Below are positions 32,189-39,416 of a DNA stretch of 41,942 nt, piece after piece. Location of the stretch: contig VBAK01000125.1 of assembly GCA_005882275.1 (NCBI GenBank), forward strand, positions 1 through 41,942. Direction: 5' to 3'. The first letter of the stretch is position 1; each line of letters begins with the position of its first letter. Origin of the DNA: Candidatus Segetimicrobium genomatis (GTDB lineage: Bacteria; Sysuimicrobiota; Sysuimicrobiia; Sysuimicrobiales; Segetimicrobiaceae). The notes under the pieces are model-generated. The model did not search any database and was not told the DNA's origin. It saw nothing but the letters and a program-made list of their open reading frames with translations. The position numbers and the translations under genes are program-made.

Positions 32189-33557
32189 GCCCTGGGACCT
32201 TTCGTTGAGCGCGGCCGCGGCGGCGATCGGCGCGGGGCGCCTCGCACCGGTGGAGCTGCTCGAGTCGACGCTCGACCGGATTGAACAGGTCGAGCCCCGC
32301 GTCCAGGCGTGGGCGCGCATCCGGATCGAGGACGCGCGCCGGGAAGCCGAACGCCTGACCCGGCTGCAGCGGTCGGGGACGATCCTCGGCCCGCTCCACG
32401 GGATCCCCATCGGCGTCAAGGACATCTTCAACACCGCCGGCGTGGAGACCGCCTGCGGGTCGCGGATCATGGCCGGGTTCGTGCCGCCCGCCGATGCCAC
32501 CGCGGTGGCGCGCCTGCGGGCCGCGGGGGCCATCATCCTCGGCAAGACGCATACCACCGAGTTCGCCTCGTTTGACCCCTCGCCGGCCCGGAATCCGTGG
32601 GCCCTCACGCACACGCCCGGGGGATCGAGCAGCGGGTCGGGCGCCGCGCTCGCCGCGCGCATGTGTCAGGGCGCGCTGGGGAGCCAGACCTCCGGGTCGA
32701 TCATCCGCCCCGCGGCATTCTGCGGAGTGGTGGGGCTCAAGCCCACGTTCGGCCGGGTCAGCCGCCACGGCGTGCACCCGCTGGCCTGGACCCTCGACCA
32801 TCCCGGGCCGATGGCGCGCACCGTGAGAGACGCCGCCCTCCTGCTCGACGCCGTCGCGGGTCCCGATCCACACGACCCGGCGACGCTCTCCGCCCCGCCC
32901 CCGCCCGCGTACGCCGCCCTCCTCGCCGAGCCCGGCGCGGACGATCGGCCGGCGGCGGCGCTCCGCGTGGGAGCGCCCGACCGCTACTTCACCGACGGAC
33001 TCGACGCCGAGGCTCAAGAACTCTATCACGCCGCGCTGCGCGTCCTCGAGACGGTCGGGTGCGGGGTCCGCGAGATCCGGCTGCCGGACGAGTTCGAGGC
33101 GGGGATGGATGCGCACGAACTGATCCACAACGCCGAGGCGGCGGCGGTGCACGTCGACACCTACCGCGTCAGGCCGGGCGACTACGGGAGCAGGCTGCGG
33201 GCGATCATCGAGACCGGCCTGCAGATCCCGGCTCCCACGTACGTCCGGGCTCAGCAGGTCCGGACCATCGTGATCCGCCGGCTTCGGGACCTGCTGGAGG
33301 ATGTGGACATGATCGCGACCCCGGCCGCCCCCGGACCGGCCCCGGAGGGCCTGGCCTCAACCGGATCGCCCGTGTTCAACCGCCCGTTCAGCTTCACGGG
33401 GTTTCCCAGCCTGACCGTGCCGTGCGGGTTCACCGGCGCGGGGCTGCCCGTCGGACTCCAGCTGGCCGGCCGCCCGTTCGATGAAGGGACGGTCCTGCGC
33501 GCGGCCGCCGCGTACGAAGACGCCACCGGCTGGGGGCAGCGGAGGCCGCCGCTATGA
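32181..33557 (+). CDS. Amidase signature family enzyme (AtzE/GatA-like)
   Basis: 458 aa from the ATG at 32181. Ser-cisSer-Lys triad: Lys80 in GIPIGVKDIFNTAG, the cis-Ser in TPGGSSSGSGAAL (near 149), and nucleophile Ser173 in LGSQTSGSIIRPAAFCGVVG. The scaffold is that of GatA and AtzE. Substrate specificity of amidases cannot be read from these motifs. The small AtzG-like protein encoded just upstream, with overlapping frames, suggests an obligate two-subunit complex similar to AtzEG. It is not GatA of the tRNA amidotransferase: no gatB is nearby and the small partner is of the AtzG type. No biuret or cyanurate genes are in view. Confidence 0.9.
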   Translation: MSEPWDLSLSAAAAAIGAGRLAPVELLESTLDRIEQVEPRVQAWARIRIEDARREAERLTRLQRSGTILGPLHGIPIGVKDIFNTAGVETACGSRIMAGFVPPADATAVARLRAAGAIILGKTHTTEFASFDPSPARNPWALTHTPGGSSSGSGAALAARMCQGALGSQTSGSIIRPAAFCGVVGLKPTFGRVSRHGVHPLAWTLDHPGPMARTVRDAALLLDAVAGPDPHDPATLSAPPPPAYAALLAEPGADDRPAAALRVGAPDRYFTDGLDAEAQELYHAALRVLETVGCGVREIRLPDEFEAGMDAHELIHNAEAAAVHVDTYRVRPGDYGSRLRAIIETGLQIPAPTYVRAQQVRTIVIRRLRDLLEDVDMIATPAAPGPAPEGLASTGSPVFNRPFSFTGFPSLTVPCGFTGAGLPVGLQLAGRPFDEGTVLRAAAAYEDATGWGQRRPPL

Positions 33558-33575
33558 CAAGTTTTTCTTGCAGCG

Positions 33576-33613
33576 CGTTTAAACGATCTGCTCCACCAAT
33601 CATTACATGTAAT
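33576..33613 (+). promoter_or_regulatory. Palindromic operator candidates and -10 box before vapB
   Basis: Two perfect palindromes lie upstream of the antitoxin ATG (33631): CGTTTAAACG (33576-33585) and ATTACATGTAAT (33602-33613). The second contains TGTAAT (33608-33613), 5 of 6 to a -10 box. Ribbon-helix-helix antitoxins commonly repress their own promoter through such dyads, so this is a probable autoregulatory site. The -35 region is not recognisable. Confidence 0.5.
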
Positions 33614-33630
33614 ACACGGAGCAGTCGGCT

Positions 33631-33882
33631 ATGACGAAGAGTTTCCGCCTGGATCCCGAGCTGGAAATCCGCTTAGAGCGGGCCGCGCGCGCGGAGGGAA
33701 TGTCCACGTCTGAAAGTATCCGGCGGGCGATCGATCGATACTGCAAGCAGGTGCTGGGCACCACGCTTGCCCCCAGGCTGGCTGATGTGATTGGACTTGG
33801 GTGTGGCGGCGGCGGCCGTGCGCGAAGGAGCGGCAAAGCGTTTCGACGGACTCTTCCACACAAGCACCCGCGCTCAGCATGA
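33631..33882 (+). CDS. Ribbon-helix-helix (CopG/VapB-type) antitoxin
   Basis: 83 aa. The RHH DNA-binding domain is at the N-terminus: TKSFRLDPELEIRLERAARAE (beta strand and helix A), then GMSTSESIRRAIDRYCKQVL (helix B). A C-terminal tail, RLADVIGLGCGGGGRARRSG, is typical of VapB antitoxins paired with PIN toxins and would normally bind the toxin. GGAG lies about 10 nt before the ATG. The expected toxin gene is missing: only the last codons of a PIN domain follow, so this is an orphan antitoxin that may survive as a transcription factor. Base composition here is less GC-rich than the neighbours, in line with recent acquisition. Confidence 0.83.
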   Translation: MTKSFRLDPELEIRLERAARAEGMSTSESIRRAIDRYCKQVLGTTLAPRLADVIGLGCGGGGRARRSGKAFRRTLPHKHPRSA

Positions 33883-33996
33883 CGCTTACCGACGCTGGCC
33901 GCTCATGGCTCAAGGCTGATGCAGCTTTTCACCCGCGACCGGGACTTTCGGATTTACCTGTTACCCGGCCGGCGGTCCTTCGTCATCGTTCCCTAG
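33883..33996 (+). pseudogene. C-terminal remnant of a VapC/PIN-domain toxin
   Basis: Directly after the antitoxin stop, in the same frame, the DNA reads about 37 codons ending LMQLFTRDRDFRIYLLPGRR and then SFVIVP-stop at 33994-33996. This is the usual end of a PIN-domain toxin: a strand, the D-R-D-F-R-x-Y segment with the last acidic residue of the active site, then the closing strand. The N-terminal three quarters, including the first catalytic Asp, are absent, so it cannot be a working RNase. It fits a deletion that removed about 95 codons between antitoxin and toxin end. Confidence 0.7.
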
Positions 33997-34186
33997 CGGG
34001 CAACACCGAAATCCTCTCGGCGCCAGATCGGTCGGCCGCGCGTTTTGATGCCGGCCCTTTGAGCGAGAGCCGCGAAGGTCAAGCCCAGCGTGTGCTCGAA
34101 ATGCGCCGTGACCACGGCGCCGCCGGCGGACGGGGTCGCCGGCCTCTGGAACGTTGCGGCCTACGACGTCGCAAGGGGGGGAACAC

Positions 34187-35494
34187 ATGGGACGGCCACG
34201 GGCACTTCGAACAGTTGTCGCCCTGATCGTGATCCTGCTCGGTGTCGCGATATCCGCTCCCACCGGAGGAGCCGTGCCGGTGGTGAACCTCTCGATTTGG
34301 GGAGGATACCCGGAGATCGCTCCGGTGTATCAGCGGGCCGCCGATGCGTATCAGCAGGCTCATCCCAACGTCAAAGTGACCGTCCTGACCACCGACCTCC
34401 GCGACTACGAGCGCAAACTGGCGGCCTCGCTGCCGTCGGATACGGCCGGGAACGTTCTGGAGGTCGAAGCGTCGACGGTGGAACGATACCTCGAAGCGGG
34501 ACTGATCCCCAAAGCCCCGGCCGACCTGGCGCAGTTCGTGCGCAGCCGGAGCTTCAACAAGTCGGCCCAGGATGCCGCTTCGCTGGCCAGCGATGTGTAT
34601 GGGGTCCCGTGGTTCGCGGGTGTCGGCGCCCTCTACTACAACACGGACATGTTCAAAGAGGCCGGTTTGTCCGGCCCACCCAAGACCATGGATGAGCTCA
34701 TGGCGTTCGCGAAAAAGCTGGTCAGGACCGACGCGCAGGGCCGCGTGGCGCGAAGCGGGATCAGCCTGCGTCTCTTTGGCGCCGGGAGCGGCGTGGCCGA
34801 GAAGTTTGCCATTCTGATGTGGCCCCGCGGCGGTGAACTGCTGACGCGGAGCGCCCCCGGGAAGTACAGGGCGGGATACGACAACGACGCCGGGCGGGCG
34901 ACCATGAAGATGCACCTCGATGCCGTGTTCGTCGACAAGATCGACAGCCTGGATATCAAACACGACGCGGAAGCCTTCGAGCTGGGACAAACGGCCATGT
35001 TCGAACGGGAGTCCTGGGTCATCGGCGACATTCAGAAGAACGCGCCCACCCTCAAGTATCTGACGGCGCCGATCCCCCGCGACAAACGATGGGGCACGAT
35101 CCTCGGTGTCGTCAGCCTGTACGTGAGCCGATCGGCCGCGAACCCGGAAGTCGCGTGGGACTTTGTCAAGTTCCTGACGCAACCGCAGTTCGAGCGCCAG
35201 CTGCTCGGAGACGTCGGGTGGATCCCGCTGCGTCAGGACGTCAACCTCGACCCGGTCTTCGCGAAGTCCCCGCAATACAAAGCTTTCCTCGTCAAGGACA
35301 AAGACTACGTGTACTGGTCGATGCCAAGCATCAAGGATTTCGATGAGATCGAAACCAAGCTGGCGAGCCGGCTCGTCGCCGCCTACCGGGATCGGACCCT
35401 GGCCGGGAATCCGGCCGCCATCGCGAGCATGCTCCACGCCGCCGCCGAGGAGACCAACGGTATCCTGAAGCGCGATGGGCTCTACGGCGAGTAA
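34187..35494 (+). CDS. ABC sugar transporter substrate-binding protein (family 1)
   Basis: Extracellular binding protein of a CUT1 carbohydrate importer. 435 aa from the ATG at 34187, preceded by AAGGGGGGG at good spacing; an ATG 33 bp upstream lacks a ribosome binding site and would break the signal peptide. Signal peptide LRTVVALIVILLGVAISAP; mature start near VPVVNLSIWGGYPEIAPVYQ; then VYGVPWFAGVGALYYNTDMF and AGLSGPPKTMDELMAFAKKL, characteristic of maltose/multiple-sugar binding proteins; C-terminal region with PEVAWDFVKFLTQPQFERQL. No lipobox Cys is evident. First of a three-gene operon with two permeases. The sugar is not identifiable. Confidence 0.93.
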   Translation: MGRPRALRTVVALIVILLGVAISAPTGGAVPVVNLSIWGGYPEIAPVYQRAADAYQQAHPNVKVTVLTTDLRDYERKLAASLPSDTAGNVLEVEASTVERYLEAGLIPKAPADLAQFVRSRSFNKSAQDAASLASDVYGVPWFAGVGALYYNTDMFKEAGLSGPPKTMDELMAFAKKLVRTDAQGRVARSGISLRLFGAGSGVAEKFAILMWPRGGELLTRSAPGKYRAGYDNDAGRATMKMHLDAVFVDKIDSLDIKHDAEAFELGQTAMFERESWVIGDIQKNAPTLKYLTAPIPRDKRWGTILGVVSLYVSRSAANPEVAWDFVKFLTQPQFERQLLGDVGWIPLRQDVNLDPVFAKSPQYKAFLVKDKDYVYWSMPSIKDFDEIETKLASRLVAAYRDRTLAGNPAAIASMLHAAAEETNGILKRDGLYGE

Positions 35495-36473
35495 CGGGTC
35501 CAAGCCCCGACCGCTCGGCAGGGCTCAGCGAAAGTGGCGGTGGCCCCCGCCGCGGGTCACCGCCGGCCACACGCCGCTGCTGTTGGGGGCGAGCCGCAGC
35601 ACGCTGGCGCGGTATGGGTTTTGCTACCTGATGCTGGCCTTCCCTGCGCTCCTCTTCATCGTGTTTCGCATCGTCCCCATCGCCGAGACCCTCCGGTTGA
35701 GCGTCCTCAACTGGGACTTGATTTCCGCCACCAAGCCTTTTGTCGGGCTGGACAACTTCCGGGCGCTCCTCCAGGATCCGAACTTTCTCCTGGCCTTGTC
35801 CAACACGACGACCTTTGCGGCCGTCACCGTGACCGCCAGCGTGCTCCTGGCGCTCCTCGTCGCGCTGCCGCTGGCCCGCCGGGTGCGGTGGGAAGGGCTC
35901 TATCAACTCTTCTACTTTCTGCCGTTCGTCGCGCCGACCGTGCCGGAAGCGGTGGCCTGGAAGTGGATCTGCGACACCCGCAACGGTCTCCTCAATTACC
36001 TCCTGTCGCTGGTTGGGGTGGGCCCGGTGCCGTGGCTGATCGAGCCGCGGGCGACCCTCTGGGCCGTCATGATCATGTCGGTGTGGAAAACGCTGGGGTA
36101 CAACATGGTGCTCTTCATTGTCGGCCTCCGGGCGATCCCCGCGGAGTACACCGAGGCCGGCCTGATCGACGGCGCCGCGGGGTGGCGGCTCTTCCGCCAC
36201 ATTACGCTGCCCCTCCTGATGCCCACCGTGCTGCTGATCACGGTGATCTCGACGATCAGCGCCTACAACGTGTTCACGCAGGTGTACGTGCTCGCCTCCG
36301 ACATCCAGGGCTCACCGGCGGGATTGGCGCGCGTGCTGATCTATGATATTTTCGAGAACGCCTTTCGCTTCTATCGGATGGGCTACGCCTCGGCGGAAGC
36401 CACGATCTTCTTTGTGATCGTGCTGTGCCTCACCCTGGCGCAGTTCCGAGTCCTGCGGAGCCAGACGGAATGA
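35475..36473 (+). CDS. ABC sugar transporter permease (MalF/UgpA type)
   Basis: 332 aa with about six transmembrane helices after a basic N-terminal lead of about 45 residues. First helix LMLAFPALLFIVFRIVPIAE; SVLNWDLISATKPFVGLDNF is the MalF-type periplasmic loop; the EAA loop reads EYTEAGLIDGAAGWRLFRHI followed by TLPLLMPT. Its ATG lies 20 bp inside the binding-protein gene and its stop overlaps the next permease start (ATGA), so all three are coupled. The start is not certain: the lead region is poorly conserved and a later start would still leave all helices. Confidence 0.92.
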   Translation: MGSTASNGSKPRPLGRAQRKWRWPPPRVTAGHTPLLLGASRSTLARYGFCYLMLAFPALLFIVFRIVPIAETLRLSVLNWDLISATKPFVGLDNFRALLQDPNFLLALSNTTTFAAVTVTASVLLALLVALPLARRVRWEGLYQLFYFLPFVAPTVPEAVAWKWICDTRNGLLNYLLSLVGVGPVPWLIEPRATLWAVMIMSVWKTLGYNMVLFIVGLRAIPAEYTEAGLIDGAAGWRLFRHITLPLLMPTVLLITVISTISAYNVFTQVYVLASDIQGSPAGLARVLIYDIFENAFRFYRMGYASAEATIFFVIVLCLTLAQFRVLRSQTE

Positions 36474-37291
36474 CCGCCCGGCTGCGCCCTCTGCTCCTGC
36501 ACACGTTCCTGGCCACCTGGGCGATCGTGATGATCTTCCCATTCGTCTGGATGCTGTCGACCTCCGTGAAACCTGCGGCCGAGATCCTGCAATTCCCGCC
36601 TCGGCTGCTGCCGTACGCTCCCACGCTCGCCAACTACGCGAGGGCGTTTACCGCGGCGCCCTTTGCGCGGTTCTTTGTGAACAGCCTGGTCGTGACGCTC
36701 GTGTCGACCGTGATCGTCGTCGTGACGTCCACCATGGCCGGGTACATCTTCGGCAAGTACCGCTTCCCGGGCGATAGCGCGATCTTCTTGATCCTCCTGG
36801 CGACGGCCATCCTCCCTCTGGAAACCTACATGGTGCCCCTCTATCTGACCATGCGCAACTGGCGGTGGATCAACACCTACCAGGGACTGCTGGCGCCGTA
36901 CCTGATGATGAGCTTTGGCGTCTTCATCATGCGCCAGTACTTCCGTTCCGCGTTCCCCGACGAAATGATGGACGCGGCGCGCATCGACGGCGCTTCGGAG
37001 TGGCGGATCTTCGCGAGTGTGGCGGTCCCGACGGCCGCGTCGGCGATGGCGGCCGTCGCGATTTTCGGAGCCATCCAGGCCTGGACGGCGTTCATCTGGC
37101 CGTTGATCATGGCCAGCGCCCAGGAGATGTACACGACCGAGGTCGGCCTGGCCGTCTTCCAGAAGCGCTACACCGCGGATTACGGCGCCATCACGGCCGG
37201 GGCGATCGTCAGCATCCTGCCCATGATTGCCCTCTTTCTCTTCTTCCGGCGGTACATCACCGAAGGCATCGCGTTCACAGGATTCCGCTGA
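36470..37291 (+). CDS. ABC sugar transporter permease (MalG/UgpE type)
   Basis: 273 aa from the ATG at 36470, which overlaps the preceding stop. Seen: first helix FLATWAIVMIFPFVWMLSTS followed by VKPAAEILQFPPRL, typical of MalG; FFVNSLVVTLVSTVIVVV; and the EAA loop DEMMDAARIDGASEWRIFAS followed by VAVPTAASAM. It completes the membrane part of the importer. No ATPase gene follows; the next gene is on the other strand. As with many CUT1 systems, a shared MsmK/UgpC-type ATPase elsewhere probably drives it. Confidence 0.93.
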   Translation: MTARLRPLLLHTFLATWAIVMIFPFVWMLSTSVKPAAEILQFPPRLLPYAPTLANYARAFTAAPFARFFVNSLVVTLVSTVIVVVTSTMAGYIFGKYRFPGDSAIFLILLATAILPLETYMVPLYLTMRNWRWINTYQGLLAPYLMMSFGVFIMRQYFRSAFPDEMMDAARIDGASEWRIFASVAVPTAASAMAAVAIFGAIQAWTAFIWPLIMASAQEMYTTEVGLAVFQKRYTADYGAITAGAIVSILPMIALFLFFRRYITEGIAFTGFR

Positions 37292-37324
37292 CCGGCACAG
37301 ACCGCGGAGCCGGTCCCCGCCCCG

Positions 37325-38185
37325 CTACCGCCCTCCCGCCTCCGGGGGCCGCCGCCGGCGCGGGGAGCCGGCGAGCATTTTCGGCCGCGCTCTGCGGATG
37401 AGCCGCGCCGGGAGGGCAATCTCGGTGCGGAGCGCCGCCGCGAGGCCGTCCAGCCAGCGGGTGAATCCCGCGGGCTCTCGGTGCGACGTGACCAGGCCCG
37501 CGAAACCGTCCAGCGCCGCCGCCATCCCGATGTCCCGTCCCGCGGCCTTGCTCATGATCCATTTGTGGTCGCCGAGGTAGACGAACAGGTCGCCGAGCGA
37601 TCGGCCGGGGAAGTGCCGGAGCAGGCGCCGCGCGGCCAGGTCCCGGGTCGCGGGCAGATAGATCCGCGAATACCACTCACGGGCCGCGCTCCGCAGCGAC
37701 CCGCGGGCCCGCTCGCGCCGGTAGTCCTCGATCCACCGGAGCAGTTTGGGGTACTGTCCCATCTCGTGCAGCACGATCGTCGTGATGCCGGTCTTCTGCT
37801 CGAACAGGACGCGCTCGCGCGCGACGACGTCTTCCGGGCTCCGCCCCTCGGGAAGAAACGCCACCACCTCGGCGTCGACATCCTGCTGCCCGGCCAGGCG
37901 GGCGGCCGCCACCCGGTGGTGCCCGTCCACGATGTAGTACTCGTGGCCGAGGCGGTACAGCAGCACGGGCGGCAGCACCTCTCCGTGGTCGAGCGCCGCC
38001 ACCAGCCGCTTGACGCGCGAGGGCGTGAGGCCGTGACCCGGGCGCAGGCCGTCCGGGAAGTACCGCGCGCGGCCGACGCTCCCGACGATCTCGGCGACGG
38101 GCACCTGGATCACCCCCAGGGGGCGCGTGGCGAGCGCCCCGTGGGCGCGCCTGACTTCTTCGAACTCCTTGAAGACCGCCGGCAT
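37325..38185 (-). CDS. ParB/sulfiredoxin-fold protein with uncharacterised C-terminal domain
   Basis: 286 aa. Residues about 22-112 form a ParB N-terminal/Srx-like domain: GVIQVPVAEIVGSV, a helix with LTPSRVKRLVAALDHGEVLP, then PVLLYRLGHEYYIVDGHHRV and AAARLAG, where the DGHHR motif is the nucleotide-binding signature of the fold. The remaining 170 residues are mostly helical and not recognised (HEMGQYPKLLRWIEDYRRER; LGDLFVYLGDHKWIMSKAAG; a very basic end). It is not a chromosome-segregation ParB: the helix-turn-helix and dimer domains are absent. The DGHHR site suggests NTP binding or a kinase like those of related free-standing domains. It lies 21 bp after the metallophosphoesterase gene, same strand. 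Confidence 0.7.
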   Translation of the reverse strand: MPAVFKEFEEVRRAHGALATRPLGVIQVPVAEIVGSVGRARYFPDGLRPGHGLTPSRVKRLVAALDHGEVLPPVLLYRLGHEYYIVDGHHRVAAARLAGQQDVDAEVVAFLPEGRSPEDVVARERVLFEQKTGITTIVLHEMGQYPKLLRWIEDYRRERARGSLRSAAREWYSRIYLPATRDLAARRLLRHFPGRSLGDLFVYLGDHKWIMSKAAGRDIGMAAALDGFAGLVTSHREPAGFTRWLDGLAAALRTEIALPARLIRRARPKMLAGSPRRRRPPEAGGR

Positions 38186-38206
38186 GTTCGGGACGCCCTC
38201 GACGGA

Positions 38207-38824
38207 TCAGGCGTGGGTGGCGCTGGCCGCCTCGACGGTGAGCACGACCGAGCGAAACGCGTTGACGACCTGGGTCTCCCCGATCGTGGCGATCCGGTCC
38301 GCCATCGGCCGGTATGAGAGGTGCGAGTGGCCGTGCACAAAGTACCGCGGCCTCAACGCCTCGAGCAGCCCCCGGAACGTTCTGAAGCCGGTGTGGGCGC
38401 GGTCCTGGCCGTCGTGGACCCCGTAGGGCGGCGCGTGCGTGACCACGATGTCCACCCCGCCCGTCCTCCACACCGCCGGGCGGGCCGCGGCGACCCGCCA
38501 CCACATCTGCCGCTCCGTGTACTGCACCCCCTCGCCGTTGTACCAGATCGAGCCTTCAAACCCCAGAATGCGAAGCCCGCCGACCGTGATGATGCGGCCG
38601 TGGATGTTGTCGCCGGGCGGCGGCGCCTCCCCGTACCGGCGGTCGTGGTTGCCGCGGACGTAGAGGAGCGGAACCTGGAACCGGTCGACGAGCGCTTCGA
38701 GGTACTCTGCCGGCAGGTCGCCGCAAGACAGGAGGAGCCGCACCCCTCGAAGGCGCTCCGGCAGGGAGTCCCCGAGGAGCCGCTCGTCCACCTCGTCCCC
38801 CACCGCCAGCACCGTCATCAGCAA
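38207..38824 (-). CDS. Calcineurin-like metallophosphoesterase
   Basis: 205 aa phosphoesterase of unknown substrate. Motifs: AVGDEVDERLLGDSLPERL (motif I, where the usual D-x-H reads D-E-V), LSCGDLPAEYLEAL (GD), YVRGNHDRRYG (GNHD), VVTHAPPYGVHDG and FVHGHSHLSYRP (GHxH). Loss of the first His is typical of one sub-branch of small bacterial phosphoesterases, and the dinuclear site may use other ligands. The ATG at 38824 or the third codon ATG may be the start. It is followed by the ParB-like gene (21 bp) and preceded by the J-domain gene (50 bp), all leftward. Confidence 0.85.
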   Translation of the reverse strand: MLMTVLAVGDEVDERLLGDSLPERLRGVRLLLSCGDLPAEYLEALVDRFQVPLLYVRGNHDRRYGEAPPPGDNIHGRIITVGGLRILGFEGSIWYNGEGVQYTERQMWWRVAAARPAVWRTGGVDIVVTHAPPYGVHDGQDRAHTGFRTFRGLLEALRPRYFVHGHSHLSYRPMADRIATIGETQVVNAFRSVVLTVEAASATHA

Positions 38825-38874
38825 CCTCTGCGTGCGGTTTATCTCTACCTCGGTTTGGAGTCCCCGCAGGGGGC

Positions 38875-39378
38875 TCAGACTCTCCCGGCCGGCGACACCT
38901 GGCGCCAGATCTGAAGCAGGAAGAGGACCATCGCCAGAAGATCCGCCAGCTCCAGCGAGGGGCTCCTCAGGAGGCGCGCGACCGCGAGGCCGGCGACGAT
39001 GACCACGGCGGAGAGCAGCACCTTTGAGACCGTCCCGGCGAGCCGCTCCATCTCCCGGCCGGCCGGCCCCGACGAGTCACCCGGCCTTCCCGGGCCGCGG
39101 GGCCCGGCGTCCGCCGGCCGCCACCAGGGGGCGCCTCCCGGCCGGCCCCACGGAGCGCGCGCGCCGCGCGCGTTGTCGTAGGCCCGCCGCAGTTCGGCGT
39201 CGGCGAGCACCGTATAGGCTTCGTTGATCAGCTTGGCCTGCTCCTCGTCTCCGCCGAGATCGGGATGCGCGCCCATCTCGCCCATGAGCGTGCGGTACGC
39301 CTTCTTGACCATCTCCGGGGATGCCCGCGGATGCACCTGGAGAATCTCGTAGTAATCGATCTCCGGACGGAAACGCAT
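38875..39378 (-). CDS. Membrane-anchored J-domain (DnaJ-like) protein
   Basis: 167 aa from the ATG at 39378; the frame continues upstream but only as out-of-phase E2 coding sequence. J domain at residues about 7-70: DYYEILQVHPRASPEMVKKA, the HPD motif (His38-Pro-Asp), DEEQAKLINEAYTVLADAEL, RRAYDNARG. A Pro/Gly-rich linker (71-108) and two hydrophobic helices (VLLSAVVIVAGLAVARLL near 120-137; LADLLAMVLFLLQIW near 144-158) follow. It probably recruits DnaK to the inner face of the membrane; it has no zinc finger or client-binding domain, so it is not DnaJ itself. AAGGGCGG precedes the ATG very closely. Confidence 0.88.
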   Translation of the reverse strand: MRFRPEIDYYEILQVHPRASPEMVKKAYRTLMGEMGAHPDLGGDEEQAKLINEAYTVLADAELRRAYDNARGARAPWGRPGGAPWWRPADAGPRGPGRPGDSSGPAGREMERLAGTVSKVLLSAVVIVAGLAVARLLRSPSLELADLLAMVLFLLQIWRQVSPAGRV

Positions 39379-39388
39379 GGCCGCCCTT

Positions 39389-39397
39389 ATTGTAGCA
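39389..39397 (-). promoter_or_regulatory. Possible extended -10 promoter before the J-domain gene
   Basis: On the minus strand TGCTACAAT (39397-39389) is an extended -10 with TACAAT 5 of 6 to consensus. Transcription would start only a few bases before the ATG at 39378, giving an almost leaderless mRNA. It lies in the 38-bp gap after the E2 stop, so the gene may also be read from the upstream operon. Confidence 0.3.
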
Positions 39398-39416
39398 TCG
39401 GGCGGTTCGCGCAACC

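Noticed and set aside
33801-34226. Plus-strand 141-codon frame across the antitoxin end, toxin remnant and binding-protein start
   Set aside because: It is out of frame with all three recognised features and has no similarity or ribosome binding site.
39381-39405. CCGCCC/GGGCGG hairpin as terminator of the E2 operon
   Set aside because: The stem is six base pairs with a 13-nt loop and no T-run follows on the minus strand.
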